DNA of 64,000 bases from Microbacterium sp. RU1D (GTDB lineage: Bacteria > Actinomycetota > Actinomycetes > Actinomycetales > Microbacteriaceae), in NCBI RefSeq assembly GCF_900156435.1, contig NZ_FTPQ01000001.1:1826268-1890267 (forward strand). Reading direction: 5' to 3'. The notes beneath the pieces were generated by a model. That model was not told where the DNA came from. It was given only the letters and a program-made list of their open reading frames with translations, and did not search any database. This document shows, piece after piece, positions 43,177 to 52,417 of this stretch. A program made the translations under genes and the position numbers. Within the stretch, counting starts at the first letter, position 1. Each line of letters begins with the position of its first letter.

Positions 43177-44412
43177 TCACCGGGACAGGTCCGCCAGCAC
43201 GGCCTCGGCCGCCCGCTGCCCCGACACCAGGGCGCCCTGGATCGACGCGGTGTCGCGGTGGTCGCCGGCCACGTAGCGGCCGTCGCCGAGACGGACGCGA
43301 CGACGCAGCCGCAGCGGCGGATCCTGCGCGGGGAGGGCTCGGGCGATGTCGTCGCGGCGGAGCAGGCGCCAGGGTCGGGTGTCCGTCTGCCACACGTCGT
43401 CGAGCTGGCGGCGCACGTCGGTCTCGGACGCCTCCGAGGGCAGCACGCACGTCGCCTGGATGAGGTGCTGCCCGCGCGGAGCGTAGGTCGGCGCGCTGTT
43501 CGTCATCACCGCGGTGTTGACCATCGGGCCGCGACGACGTCCGTCGACCCGCAGCGCGCCGTCGGCCGTCGGGGCCTCGTCGGCGGCGAACCACCACGTC
43601 TGAAGGCCCCGGTCCCGGCTCGGCGGCACGTCGAGCCCGGGTGCGAGCCCCGTGCTGAGCACGACGGCGCGGGCGTGAACGGCATCCGCCCCCTCGATCT
43701 CGACGCGATGACCCCGACGGTGCGGGTGGATGCCGGTGACCCGGTGCGAGAGGCGGATGCCGGCCCCCGCGCGGCGGGCGGTGTCGGCGAGCTGGGCGGG
43801 GAGGGCGCCGATCCCGGCGGCGGGGACGCCTGGGCGGCCGAAGGCGAAGCTGCGGACGAGGAGGCGGACGAAGGCGTCGGAGGTCTCCTGCCGGTCGTCG
43901 GCGATCACCCCCGCGAGGAACGGTTCGAGCACGGCCTCGCGCAGGGGGCCGCGGAGCCCTGCCCGATCCCAGGCCTCGGAGAGCGCGCGATCAGCGCCCG
44001 TCTTCGCCGCGCGGGCGGACAGGACGGTCGGCCCCGCCCACCGCGCCAGTGCGACGGCATCCGTCGGACGCACGAGCCCGCTCGCCAGCGTCGCGGGGAG
44101 CGAGGACGGATGCCGCAGCGGATGCGCGAGCCGCACCACCCGGTCCTCCAGCCGCACGCTGACCGCCACGGGGAAGCGTCGCAGGGCGAGGGCGTCGACG
44201 TCGACCCAGCGGCGGACGGCGGGGTAGGCCGGGTTGAGCACGTGGAATCCGAGGTCGAGGCGGAACCCGTCGACGACGTCGGTGCGCTCGCGCCCGCCGA
44301 CGGCGTCCTCGGCCTCGAGCACCACGACGTCGCGTCCGGCTTCGGCGAGACGGGTCGCCGCGCGCAGTCCCGCGAGGCCCGCGCCCACCACGATGACGTC
44401 GTACTCGCTCAT
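43177..44412 (-). CDS. FAD-dependent oxidoreductase (phytoene-desaturase-like)
   Basis: This 411-residue protein has the N-terminal FAD motif VVGAGLAGLRAA and GGRERTD, the C-terminal YVAGDH and SIQGALVSGQRAAEAV, and a middle similar to the amine oxidase/phytoene-dehydrogenase group. It may act on isoprenoid, carotenoid or amine substrates. TAGGCT 6 nt before the ATG implies leaderless translation. It converges with the GNAT gene. Confidence 0.85.
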   Translation of the reverse strand: MSEYDVIVVGAGLAGLRAATRLAEAGRDVVVLEAEDAVGGRERTDVVDGFRLDLGFHVLNPAYPAVRRWVDVDALALRRFPVAVSVRLEDRVVRLAHPLRHPSSLPATLASGLVRPTDAVALARWAGPTVLSARAAKTGADRALSEAWDRAGLRGPLREAVLEPFLAGVIADDRQETSDAFVRLLVRSFAFGRPGVPAAGIGALPAQLADTARRAGAGIRLSHRVTGIHPHRRGHRVEIEGADAVHARAVVLSTGLAPGLDVPPSRDRGLQTWWFAADEAPTADGALRVDGRRRGPMVNTAVMTNSAPTYAPRGQHLIQATCVLPSEASETDVRRQLDDVWQTDTRPWRLLRRDDIARALPAQDPPLRLRRRVRLGDGRYVAGDHRDTASIQGALVSGQRAAEAVLADLSR

Positions 44413-44472
44413 CCCGCGAGCCTACGAGGGGTGGCGCACCCTCCCGTCGGGCTTGCGCGGGCGAGGCCCGAG

Positions 44473-44536
44473 CGTCGAGTGTCCCGGACACGCCGCGTCG
44501 CGCCAGGACGCGCGGCGTGTCCCGGACACTCGACGG
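44473..44536. repeat. inverted pair of GTGTCC-GGACAC palindromic elements
   Basis: The left copy (44473-44497) and right copy (44511-44536) are inverse of each other over 25 bp, except at the centre, with 13 bp between. Each contains GTGTCCCGGACAC flanked by CGTCGA or GCGGCG. The right copy is repeated almost exactly at 2112-2137. It lies in the 188-bp gap between the FAD oxidoreductase and the msrA terminator. Confidence 0.75.
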
Positions 44537-44559
44537 GTCGCGATCGCGGGGACGCGAAA

Positions 44560-44592
44560 GGGCCCGGATGCCATTGCGTGGCATCCGGGCCC
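44560..44592 (-). terminator. msrA terminator
   Basis: GGGCCCGGATGCC pairs perfectly with GGCATCCGGGCCC around a 7-nt loop, starting 9 bp after the msrA stop. The stem contains the frequent GGATGCC word on both arms. Confidence 0.8.
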
Positions 44593-44601
44593 GGGGAATC
44601 G

Positions 44602-45156
44602 TTACGCCGAGGCGTCCTCGCGCTTGGGCAGCACCCAGCCGGGGCGCACGAAGTGGCACGTGTACCCGTTGGGGATGCGGATCAGGTAGTCCTGGTGCTC
44701 GGGCTCGGCCTCCCAGAAGGGCGCCTCCGGCTCGATCGTGGTGACGACCTTCGCGGGCCAGATGCCCGACGCGTCGACGTCGGCGATGGTCTCGCGCGCG
44801 ACCTTCTCCTGCTCGGGCGAGAGCGGGAAGATCGCCGAGCGGTAGCTCGTGCCGATGTCGTTGCCCTGACGGTTCAGGGTCGACGGGTCGTGGATCTGGA
44901 AGAAGAACGCCAGGATGTCGCGGTACGTCGTCTTCGCGGGGTCGAACACGATCTCGACCGCCTCGGCGTGGCCGGGGTGGTTGCGATAGGTCGCGTGGTC
45001 GTTCTGTCCGCCGGTGTAGCCGACGCGCGTGTCGAGCACGCCGGGCTGGCGGCGGATGAGGTCTTCGACGCCCCAGAAGCAGCCGCCCGCGAGGACGGCG
45101 GTCTCGGTGCCGGGACGGCGGGTGATGTCGCCCGAGTCGGTGGGTCCGCTGGTCAT
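44602..45156 (-). CDS. msrA: peptide-methionine (S)-S-oxide reductase
   Basis: MsrA reduces S-methionine sulfoxide in oxidised proteins. The 184-residue protein has the catalytic Cys in [42 protein letters not shown] and a C-terminal CHF cysteine for resolving. The ATG at 45156 is preferred because AAGGAG stands 8 nt upstream, over an ATG at 45204 (MNLFSLF) without a clear site. It follows msrB by 44 bp. Confidence 0.95.
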   Translation of the reverse strand: MTSGPTDSGDITRRPGTETAVLAGGCFWGVEDLIRRQPGVLDTRVGYTGGQNDHATYRNHPGHAEAVEIVFDPAKTTYRDILAFFFQIHDPSTLNRQGNDIGTSYRSAIFPLSPEQEKVARETIADVDASGIWPAKVVTTIEPEAPFWEAEPEHQDYLIRIPNGYTCHFVRPGWVLPKREDASA

Positions 45157-45200
45157 GGTGTCGCTCCTTTTGCGGTCACGGGTGAAGAGGGAGAAGAGGT

Positions 45201-45659
45201 TCATGAGGCTCGGCTCTCGGAGAACAGGGCGAGGTACGCGCCGTACCCCTGCGCCTCGAGCTCCGCGACGGGCACGAAGCGCAGAGCTGCCGAGTTCATG
45301 CAGTATCTCAGGCCGCCGGCTTGGCGCGGGCCGTCGTCGAAGACGTGTCCGAGGTGGCTGTCGGCCCCGGCGGAGCGCACCTCGGTACGGGTCATCCAAA
45401 GCGTGCGATCGCTCTTCTGGACGACGGCGGCGTCGTCGATGGGTTTGGTGAAGCTCGGCCAGCCCGAGCCGCTCTCGAACTTGTCGGTCGAGGAGAAAAG
45501 CGGCTGCCCCGAGACGACGTCGACGTAGATGCCGTCCTCGTGGTTGTCCCAGTACTCGTTGCTGAACGGCGGTTCGGTGGCGTCGTCCTGCGTGACGGCG
45601 AACTGGCGGTCGGTGAGGCGGCTCAGCGCCTCCGACGTCTTCCGGTACTCCGTGCTCAC
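45201..45659 (-). CDS. msrB: peptide-methionine (R)-S-oxide reductase
   Basis: MsrB reduces R-methionine sulfoxide. The 152-residue protein has the catalytic Cys in [11 protein letters not shown], and SGWPSFTKP and [10 protein letters not shown]. The usual structural zinc CxxC pairs are missing, as in many MsrB without zinc. GTG at 45659 has AAGGGACA upstream. Together with msrA it forms a leftward oxidative-damage repair operon. Confidence 0.95.
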   Translation of the reverse strand: MSTEYRKTSEALSRLTDRQFAVTQDDATEPPFSNEYWDNHEDGIYVDVVSGQPLFSSTDKFESGSGWPSFTKPIDDAAVVQKSDRTLWMTRTEVRSAGADSHLGHVFDDGPRQAGGLRYCMNSAALRFVPVAELEAQGYGAYLALFSESRAS

Positions 45660-45851
45660 GGTTCGTGTCCCTTCGTCATGACGACCGGAGAAGGCCGTCG
45701 GTGAAGAGAACGTCGGAGGGTCCGGATTTGGTCCCGCCGGGCTGGGAGCGGCCTGTGAGTTCCACGACGACTCCGGATGCGAAGGGCAAGCCCCGCCGTC
45801 GAGGTCGGGGCCGCGGTTAGCGTGGCTGCATCACGACCCCAGGAGGTTCGC

Positions 45852-46679
45852 ATGACCCGCACCATCGTCATCACCGGCGCGAGCGACGGCATCGGCGCCG
45901 CCTCGGCGAAGCAGCTCGCCCAGCTCGGCGAAGAGGTCGTCGTGGTGGGGCGCAACCCCGAGAAGACCGCGCGCGTCGCCCGCACGCTCGGCGTGGACTC
46001 GTTCGTGGCCGACTTCAGCGACCTGGCGCAGGTGCGCGAGCTGGCGGCATCCCTGCTCGAGAGGTACCCGCGCATCGACGTTCTCGCCAACAACGCCGGA
46101 GGCGTCTTCGGCGAGCGCACGCTGACGACCGACGGATACGAGACGACGTTCCAGGTGAACCACCTCGCGCCGTTCCTGCTCACGAACCTGCTGCTCGAGC
46201 GTCTCATCGAATCCGACGCGTCGGTCATCCAGACCTCCAGCGCCGCGGCGAGGCTCTTCCCCCGCTTCGACATCGACGACCTGCAGGGCGCTCGCCGCTA
46301 TTCGTCGACGAACGCGTACGGCAACGCCAAGCTCGCGAACGTCCTGTTCACGAAGGAGCTGAACCGCCGGTTCGGCGATCAGGGCCTGTCGGCGGTGGCC
46401 TTCCACCCGGGCGTGATCGCGTCGAACTTCGGCGCCTCCAGCAATGGACCGTGGAAGTTCCTCTATGGCGGGCCGATCGCTCAGCGCCTCATGACCTCGA
46501 CGTCGGTGGGAGGAGCGCGCCTGACGTGGCTCGCGCTCGGCAAGCCCGGCGTCGACTGGGAGCCGGGCGGCTTCTACTCCAACAACAAGCCGGCGTCGAC
46601 GAACCGCCTCGCCGACGACCCGGCCCTCGCGAAGCAGCTGTGGGAGCGCAGCGCGGCGCTCGCCGATCTGCCCGCGTGA
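45852..46679 (+). CDS. short-chain dehydrogenase/reductase
   Basis: This 275-residue SDR has TGASDGIG as the cofactor motif, NNAGG, and catalytic Ser, Tyr and Lys in SSAAAR and YGNAK. It resembles the retinol-dehydrogenase-like SDRs. Substrate unknown; NADP(H) is likely from the arginine after the first strand (VGRNPEK). AGGAGG stands 7 nt before the ATG. It is divergent from msrB across 192 bp. Confidence 0.9.
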   Translation: MTRTIVITGASDGIGAASAKQLAQLGEEVVVVGRNPEKTARVARTLGVDSFVADFSDLAQVRELAASLLERYPRIDVLANNAGGVFGERTLTTDGYETTFQVNHLAPFLLTNLLLERLIESDASVIQTSSAAARLFPRFDIDDLQGARRYSSTNAYGNAKLANVLFTKELNRRFGDQGLSAVAFHPGVIASNFGASSNGPWKFLYGGPIAQRLMTSTSVGGARLTWLALGKPGVDWEPGGFYSNNKPASTNRLADDPALAKQLWERSAALADLPA

Positions 46680-46887
46680 GCTTGGCGTCATTCCGCGATC
46701 GGGAGCGCGCTTCTAGAGGCCCCCAACGCTGAGGGGTATGACCGCAGCGACTGTCCTCGCCCGTCCGCCCGTGCGCCGCGCGGGTCAGCATTCCTACCCG
46801 CGCTGCTTTTCCGTCGTCACTTCGGGGCGGCCCCACCCCGTCGAGCCGGCTGTCCGGGTCGCGCGCGCGGCGCGGTATTCGCCGAGG

Positions 46888-47199
46888 TCACCGCGCCCCG
46901 GCCACGGGCGGGTGGACGGTCCAGCCGAAGCGTTCGAGCGCCGCGTGCAGTCGGCGCGCCTGCGCCCACGCGATCGCGCCCGAGGTGTCGGAGTAGACGT
47001 CGATGGCGAACGGCGGGGGGTCGGCGAACTTGGGGATCTCGACCTCGGCCCAGGCGTGCGGGGCGAGCCAGACGCGCGGGTGGGCGGTCCCGGCATCCTC
47101 CACGCCCCCGTCGGCGGCGAAGGCGATCGCGTCGAGGGCGTCGATCTTCGTGATCGGCATGTTCACGACGAGCGTCACGGCGTGCAGCTGCTGCGTCAT
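46888..47199 (-). CDS. hypothetical protein
   Basis: The 103-residue frame from ATG at 47199 has GGGAGG 6 nt upstream, a strong ribosome site. Segments such as HAVTLVVNMPITKIDALDAIAF and FAIDVYSDTSGAIAWAQARRL (seen as VNMPITKID and FAIDVYSDTSG) suggest a folded alpha/beta protein. No family is recognised. It is a single leftward gene, divergent from the dioxygenase-tat cassette. Confidence 0.55.
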   Translation of the reverse strand: MTQQLHAVTLVVNMPITKIDALDAIAFAADGGVEDAGTAHPRVWLAPHAWAEVEIPKFADPPPFAIDVYSDTSGAIAWAQARRLHAALERFGWTVHPPVAGAR

Positions 47200-47365
47200 C
47201 ACGGTCCTCCCGGCCTTCATCCTGACACGCCGCTGCGGGAGGCGGGCCGGTCGACCGAGGGATCTCCCGACGCAAAGCCGACTCATAGGAATGGTCAGGG
47301 CCCGCGCAGGGTCGCCCGTCCACTCTCGAGGCATCGACACACCCACCGAGAGCCGGGAGGCGACC

Positions 47366-48346
47366 GTGAGCAGGATCCCCGACACCGAGATGACCCCCGA
47401 GGGCCCGACCTACGAGGGGCGGCTGCTCGACCGGGCCGACGAGCCCGTCGTCGATCAGGGCGCCCCGTTCGACATCCGCACGCTCGTCTCGCGTCGCGGC
47501 ATCCTGGGGCTCGTGGCACTCGGGGCGGGGGCCGTCACCCTCGCGGCCTGTTCGCCGGCGGCGACCGGCGCCTCGGCGACGGCGACGGCCACGCCCACCG
47601 CGACCCCGAGCGCGACCCCGACCGCCACGGCCACGCCCACCGCATCCGCGACGACCGCCGCCGCGGCCCTGCCCGCCGGAGAGATCCCCGACGAGACCGC
47701 CGGGCCCTACCCGGGTGACGGGTCGAACGGCGCCGACGTCCTGGAGCAGTCCGGCATCGTGCGCAGCGACCTGCGCTCGAGCCTCGACGGCGGGGCGAGG
47801 GCCGCGGGCGTGCCCATGACGCTGAACCTCACGATCTTCGACACCGCCAATGGCGATGTGCCGTTCACCGGAGCCGCGGTCTACGTCTGGCACTGCGACA
47901 CCGAGGGGAACTACTCCATGTACTCCTCCGGCATCGAGAACGAGACCTACCTCCGCGGCGTCCAGGTGGTCGGTGCCGACGGCGTGGTGTCGTTCACCTC
48001 GATCTTCCCCGGCTGCTACGACGGGCGCTGGCCCCACATCCACTTCGAGGTCTACCCGAACGTGGATGCCATCACCGACGCCTCCAACGCGATCGCCACC
48101 TCGCAGGTCGCCCTGCCCCAGGCCACGTGCGAGACGGTCTACGCCGACACGAGCACGTACCCGTCCTCGGCATCCAACCTCTCCCGCGTCTCGCTCGACA
48201 GCGACAACGTCTTCGGCGACGACGGGGGAGTGCTCGAGCTCGCCACCACCTCCGGCGACAACGCGAACGGTTGGACCGTCTCCCTCGGCGTCCGCGTCGA
48301 CACCACCACCACCCCGACCGCGGGCGCGATGCCCGGCGGTCGCTGA
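47366..48346 (+). CDS. secreted intradiol ring-cleavage dioxygenase-like Tat lipoprotein
   Basis: The 326-residue precursor has a twin-arginine signal (SRRGILGL, Arg43-Arg44), a hydrophobic helix and a lipobox LAAC (Cys62). An Ala/Thr/Pro-rich linker (67-100) and an intradiol dioxygenase domain follow. Conserved metal-site-like residues are Tyr218 in FPGCYDGRW and His224/His226 in HIHFEV, with VWHCDTEGNYS and TYLRGVQ typical. Substrate is unknown: catechol-type ring or another oxidation outside the cell. It is followed by tatA, tatC and tatB, which could move it. GTG at 47366 is chosen (GGGAGGCGACC upstream); ATG at 47390 is possible. Confidence 0.85.
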   Translation: MSRIPDTEMTPEGPTYEGRLLDRADEPVVDQGAPFDIRTLVSRRGILGLVALGAGAVTLAACSPAATGASATATATPTATPSATPTATATPTASATTAAAALPAGEIPDETAGPYPGDGSNGADVLEQSGIVRSDLRSSLDGGARAAGVPMTLNLTIFDTANGDVPFTGAAVYVWHCDTEGNYSMYSSGIENETYLRGVQVVGADGVVSFTSIFPGCYDGRWPHIHFEVYPNVDAITDASNAIATSQVALPQATCETVYADTSTYPSSASNLSRVSLDSDNVFGDDGGVLELATTSGDNANGWTVSLGVRVDTTTTPTAGAMPGGR

Positions 48347-48363
48347 TCCGGAAGGACCCACTC

Positions 48364-48603
48364 ATGCTGCAGAACCTCACCGGCTGGCACGCCCTCATCG
48401 TGCTCGCCGTCATCGTCCTCATCTTCGGCGCCGCCAAGCTGCCCGCCCTGGCACGCAGCCTCGGACAGTCCGTGCGCATCCTCAAGACCGAGGTGGGCGA
48501 CTCCCGCGCCGAGTCGGCCGTCGCCCCGGTCGGCGAGGGCGACGACCGCGCGACGCCCCCGACGACGGCCGTGCCCGTCCTCACCCCGCCGAGCACGACA
48601 TGA
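48364..48603 (+). CDS. tatA: TatA-type twin-arginine translocase subunit
   Basis: The 79-residue protein has one N-terminal membrane helix (about 6-22), the hinge FGAAKLPALARSLGQSVR (F-G, K-L-P and G conserved) and an acidic tail with a Pro/Thr-rich end. This is the pore-forming or TatA role. It lies 17 bp after the dioxygenase-like gene and overlaps tatC by 4 bp. GGAAGG precedes the ATG. Confidence 0.9.
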   Translation: MLQNLTGWHALIVLAVIVLIFGAAKLPALARSLGQSVRILKTEVGDSRAESAVAPVGEGDDRATPPTTAVPVLTPPSTT

Positions 48604-49403
48604 CGACCGCCGCCGCACCGCCTCGAGTCGATGCGCCGCGGTCGGCACCCATGCCCGTCGCGGCGCATCTCGACGAAGCGACACGACGTGCGGTGCGGGC
48701 GGCGGTCGCCGTCGCGATCGGCGCTCTCGTCGGATGGTTCCTCTACGACCCCGTGATGGAGCTGCTGCGGGCCCCGATCGTGCAGATCGCGACCGAGCGC
48801 AACGCGAGCCTGAACTTCGACAGCGTCACGGGCGCATTCGACCTGCGCCTGCGGGCCGCACTGGTGACGGGCCTCGTGCTGGCGAGCCCCGTCTGGCTCT
48901 ACCAGCTGTTCGCCTTCGTGCTGCCCGGACTCACGCGGCGCGAGCGGCGGTACGTCCTCGGCTCGGTCGGCGCGGCGGTGCCGCTGTTCGTTTCCGGGTG
49001 CGCCACCGGGCTGCTGCTCTTCCCCCACATGGTGTCGGTTCTCACCGGATTCGCCGCGAGCGAGGACTCCACCATCCTCGACGCCGGCGCCTACGTCGAC
49101 TTCGTCCTGAAGATCATGGTCGCCACGGGCATCGCATTCGTGCTGCCCGTCGTGCTCGTGGTGCTGAACCTCGCCGGCGTCGTGTCCGCCCGCACCCTGA
49201 GGCGCGGCTGGCGCTACGCGCTCGTCGCAATCGTGCTCTTCAGCGCGATGGCCACCCCGTCCGCCGACGTGCTGTCGATGGTCCTCGTCGCCGCCCCGAT
49301 GGCGGCGCTGTACGCCTCGGCGCTCCTCATCGCCGGCCTCCACGACCGCGCACTCGCCCACCGGGCACCGACCCCGGGGGAGGGATCGCCGTGTTCGGTC
49401 TGA
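48600..49403 (+). CDS. tatC: TatC-type translocase subunit
   Basis: TatC binds the twin-arginine signal. This 267-residue homologue has six spans, the PVWLYQLFAFVLPGLTRRERR segment (E conserved; seen as FVLPGLTRRERRY), DFVLKI and AMATPSADV. The N-terminal signal-binding motif is altered: it reads HLDEATRRAV instead of HLxELRxRL, so the Leu-Arg pair is missing. That hints at changed signal selectivity. It overlaps tatA by 4 bp and tatB by 13 bp. Confidence 0.88.
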   Translation: MTTAAAPPRVDAPRSAPMPVAAHLDEATRRAVRAAVAVAIGALVGWFLYDPVMELLRAPIVQIATERNASLNFDSVTGAFDLRLRAALVTGLVLASPVWLYQLFAFVLPGLTRRERRYVLGSVGAAVPLFVSGCATGLLLFPHMVSVLTGFAASEDSTILDAGAYVDFVLKIMVATGIAFVLPVVLVVLNLAGVVSARTLRRGWRYALVAIVLFSAMATPSADVLSMVLVAAPMAALYASALLIAGLHDRALAHRAPTPGEGSPCSV

Positions 49404-49948
49404 CGTTCGAGAAGCTCCTGCTCGTGGGGCTCATCGCGGCGGTCATCCTGGGCCCGCAGCGTCTGCCCGTCGTCGTCGCCCGCGTGAGCGGACTGCGTCG
49501 CACGGTGGATGCCGCCCGTGTGCGCGCCGCGGACGAGATCGGCATCCCGGCCGACGCACCGCAGTGGCGCGCCCTGGACCCCCGGCAGTACGATCCCCGC
49601 CGCATCATCGCCGAGGCGCTCGCCGCCCCGCCCCGTCCGGCATCCGCCCCGCCCGGTCCGGCATCCGTCCCGGCCGCCCCGGCTCCGGTCGAGCGGGCGC
49701 CGGTCGCCCCGGACCCGGCCGCCTCGGCCCCGGTCGCACCGGCCCCGGTCGAAGCCCTGGATCCGGATGCCGCGGACACGACCGCCGACCCCGCCGTCAC
49801 GCCGGTGAACCCACCGATGCGCCGCATCCGGGTCGGGACGTCGGCGCACCCCCGCTGGATCGAGGTCCCCGTCGACGCCCCCACCGTCGGCGACACCGCG
49901 GTCCCTGCTGCGGACGACGCGACCGAACGGGTCCCCGTCACGGCATAG
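49391..49948 (+). CDS. tatB: TatB-type translocase subunit
   Basis: The 185-residue protein begins VFGLTFEKLLLVG with a membrane helix, then LGPQRLPVVVARVSGLRR with the family G-P-x-R-L-P. The long tail is rich in Pro and Ala with multiple APA repeats (about 80-130) and ends in a basic-acidic segment. It pairs with TatC as the signal receptor. GTG start inside tatC. This order (substrate, A, C, B) differs from the usual tatABC. Confidence 0.85.
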   Translation: MFGLTFEKLLLVGLIAAVILGPQRLPVVVARVSGLRRTVDAARVRAADEIGIPADAPQWRALDPRQYDPRRIIAEALAAPPRPASAPPGPASVPAAPAPVERAPVAPDPAASAPVAPAPVEALDPDAADTTADPAVTPVNPPMRRIRVGTSAHPRWIEVPVDAPTVGDTAVPAADDATERVPVTA

Positions 49949-49957
49949 CCTCGACGC

Positions 49958-50674
49958 ATGCCCTCGCCCCGTGCCCAGCTCGAAGCCCTCCTCGCGCGGG
50001 CCCTCGGCGACATCTCCCCGGCCCTGCGGGCGCTGCCCGTCGAGGGAGAGGCGCGGGCCGCCGCGGTGCTCATCCTGTTCGGCGTGCTCGACGGCATCCC
50101 GAGCAGTCGCCGCGCCGCACACGTGCCGAGCGACCTCGACGTGCTCCTGCTCGCCCGCGCGAGCACTCTGCGCGCCCACCCGGGCCAGGTCGCCTTCCCG
50201 GGCGGCCGTGTCGATCCGGACGACCGGGATGCCGTGGCCGCGGCGCTGCGCGAGGCGCGCGAGGAGACAGGTCTCGACCCCGCCGGCGTCGACGTGCTCG
50301 GGATGCTGCCGTCCGTGCCGCTCGCGTTCTCCCGGCACGAGGTGACTCCGGTGCTCGGATGGTGGGCGCGTCCGACGCCCGTGCGCGCGGTGGACCGCGC
50401 GGAGTCGGCCGCGGTGTTCCGTGCTCCCGTCGCCGATCTTCTCGATCCGGAGCGGCGTGGGTCGACCGTGATCCGACGCGACGGACGGGAGTGGCGCGGT
50501 CCCGCGTTCACCCTCGACACGGCCGCGGGGCCGCAGGTCGTGTGGGGCTTCACCGCGATGCTCCTCGACGGTCTGTTCGACCGCCTCGGGTGGACCGAGC
50601 ACTGGGATGCCGCGCGCGAGATCGCGCTCCCCGTGCCCGCAGCGACCCCTCCTCCCCACCCCGCCGGCCCGTAG
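49958..50674 (+). CDS. NUDIX hydrolase (CoA pyrophosphatase-like)
   Basis: The 238-residue protein contains the Nudix box: GGRVDPDDRDAVAAALREAREETGL, in which G, E, R-E, E-E and G are at the standard spacing. The preceding HPGQVAFPGG is typical of NudL/CoA diphosphatases. It would hydrolyse CoA or another nucleoside diphosphate derivative. TAGCCT, beginning with the tatB stop codon, lies 6 nt before the ATG. It is not part of the Tat machinery by function as far as known. Confidence 0.87.
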   Translation: MPSPRAQLEALLARALGDISPALRALPVEGEARAAAVLILFGVLDGIPSSRRAAHVPSDLDVLLLARASTLRAHPGQVAFPGGRVDPDDRDAVAAALREAREETGLDPAGVDVLGMLPSVPLAFSRHEVTPVLGWWARPTPVRAVDRAESAAVFRAPVADLLDPERRGSTVIRRDGREWRGPAFTLDTAAGPQVVWGFTAMLLDGLFDRLGWTEHWDAAREIALPVPAATPPPHPAGP

Positions 50675-50737
50675 CGTCTTGTTCCGCGTTCGTCATCCGC
50701 GGTGTGCCGCCGCGCCGGGATCGCTAGCGTGGAACCC

Positions 50738-52417
50738 GTGACTGCGCCTATCGATCCCACCACCACCGCCGCCTGGTCCCGCCTCACCGCTCTGCGCGAC
50801 GGATTCGAGCCCGACCTGCGCGGCTGGTTCGCCGCCGACGCCGATCGTGCCCGCACCCTGTCGCGGACGATGGGCGATCTGCACGTCGATCTGTCGAAGA
50901 ACCTCGTCACCGCCGAGGTGCTCGACGCGCTGCTGTCGTTGGCCGACGAGACCGGCGTGCGCGATCGCTTCGCCGACATGCTGCGCGGCGCGCACCTCAA
51001 CACCAGTGAAGATCGTGCCGTGCTGCACACCGCTCTGCGGCGTCCGGCCGGCGCCGAGCCCGCCCTCGTCGTCGACGGACAGCAGGTCGACCACGACGTG
51101 CACGAGGTGCTCGACCGTCTCAGCACCTTCGCCGACACGGTGCGCTCAGGCCAGTGGCGCGGCGTCACCGGCAAGAAGGTCACGCACGTGGTCAACATCG
51201 GCATCGGCGGCAGCGACCTCGGCCCGGTCATGGTCTACGAGGCCCTGCTCCCGTACGCCGACGCGGGGATCCACGCGCGCTTCGTCTCCAACATCGACCC
51301 CACTGACATCGCGCAGAAGACTGCCGACCTCGATCCCGAGACGACGCTGTTCATCGTGGCGAGCAAGACCTTCACCACCCTCGAGACCCTCACCAACGCG
51401 CGACTCGCGCGCGACTGGCTGTGGGAGAAGCTCGCGGCGGCGGGCGCCATCGACGACACGGATGCCGCCCGCACCGACGCCGTGGCGCACCATTTCGTCG
51501 CGGTGTCCACGGCGCTCGACAAGGTCGCCGCGTTCGGCATCGACCCGGAGAACGCGTTCGGATTCTGGGACTGGGTGGGCGGGCGCTACTCCGTCGACTC
51601 CGCGATCGGGCTCTCCCTCGCCATCGCCCTCGGCCCCGACACCTTCCGCGAGCTCCTCGCGGGTTTCCACCGCGTCGACGAGCACGTGGCATCCACGCCC
51701 CTCGCCGAAAACGTCCCCGTTCTCATGGGGCTGCTCAACGTCTGGTACACGAACTTCCTCGGTGCCCAGTCGCACGCCGTGCTGCCGTACGCGCAGCAGC
51801 TGCACCGCTTCGCGGCGTACCTGCAGCAGCTCACGATGGAGTCGAACGGCAAATCGGTGCGCTGGGACGGCTCGCCGGTCACCACCGACACCGGTGAGGT
51901 GTTCTGGGGTGAGCCGGGCACCAACGGCCAGCACGCCTTCTATCAGCTCATCCACCAGGGCACCCGGTTGATCCCGGCCGACTTCATCGCCTTCGTCAAC
52001 CCCGCCTACCCCCTCGCCGACGACGGCCGCGACGTGCACGGGCTGTTCCTCGCGAACTTCCTGGCGCAGACCAAGGCGCTCGCCTTCGGCAAGACCGCGG
52101 AGGAGGTCGAGGCCGAGGGGACGACGGGTGCTCTCGTGGCCGCGCGTACGTTCCCCGGCAACCGCCCGACGACCTCGATCTTCGCCCCCGCCCTGACCCC
52201 GTCGGTCCTCGGGCAGCTCATCGCCCTGTACGAGCACATCGTGTTCACCCAGGGCACCATCTGGGGCATCAACTCGTTCGATCAGTGGGGTGTCGAGCTC
52301 GGCAAGCAGCTCGCTCTGCAAATCGCCCCGGCGATCGAGGGCGACGACGAAGCCCTCGGGGCGCAGGACGCATCGACGCGCTCGCTGCTCGACTATTACC
52401 GCGCGCACCGCAGCTGA
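50738..52417 (+). CDS. pgi: glucose-6-phosphate isomerase
   Basis: PGI interconverts glucose-6-phosphate and fructose-6-phosphate in glycolysis and gluconeogenesis. The 559-residue protein shows [15 protein letters not shown] (sugar phosphate), [39 protein letters not shown] and the family end [16 protein letters not shown] (seen as [11 protein letters not shown]). TAGCGT 7 nt before the GTG implies a leaderless transcript. It stands alone. Confidence 0.97.
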   Translation: MTAPIDPTTTAAWSRLTALRDGFEPDLRGWFAADADRARTLSRTMGDLHVDLSKNLVTAEVLDALLSLADETGVRDRFADMLRGAHLNTSEDRAVLHTALRRPAGAEPALVVDGQQVDHDVHEVLDRLSTFADTVRSGQWRGVTGKKVTHVVNIGIGGSDLGPVMVYEALLPYADAGIHARFVSNIDPTDIAQKTADLDPETTLFIVASKTFTTLETLTNARLARDWLWEKLAAAGAIDDTDAARTDAVAHHFVAVSTALDKVAAFGIDPENAFGFWDWVGGRYSVDSAIGLSLAIALGPDTFRELLAGFHRVDEHVASTPLAENVPVLMGLLNVWYTNFLGAQSHAVLPYAQQLHRFAAYLQQLTMESNGKSVRWDGSPVTTDTGEVFWGEPGTNGQHAFYQLIHQGTRLIPADFIAFVNPAYPLADDGRDVHGLFLANFLAQTKALAFGKTAEEVEAEGTTGALVAARTFPGNRPTTSIFAPALTPSVLGQLIALYEHIVFTQGTIWGINSFDQWGVELGKQLALQIAPAIEGDDEALGAQDASTRSLLDYYRAHRS

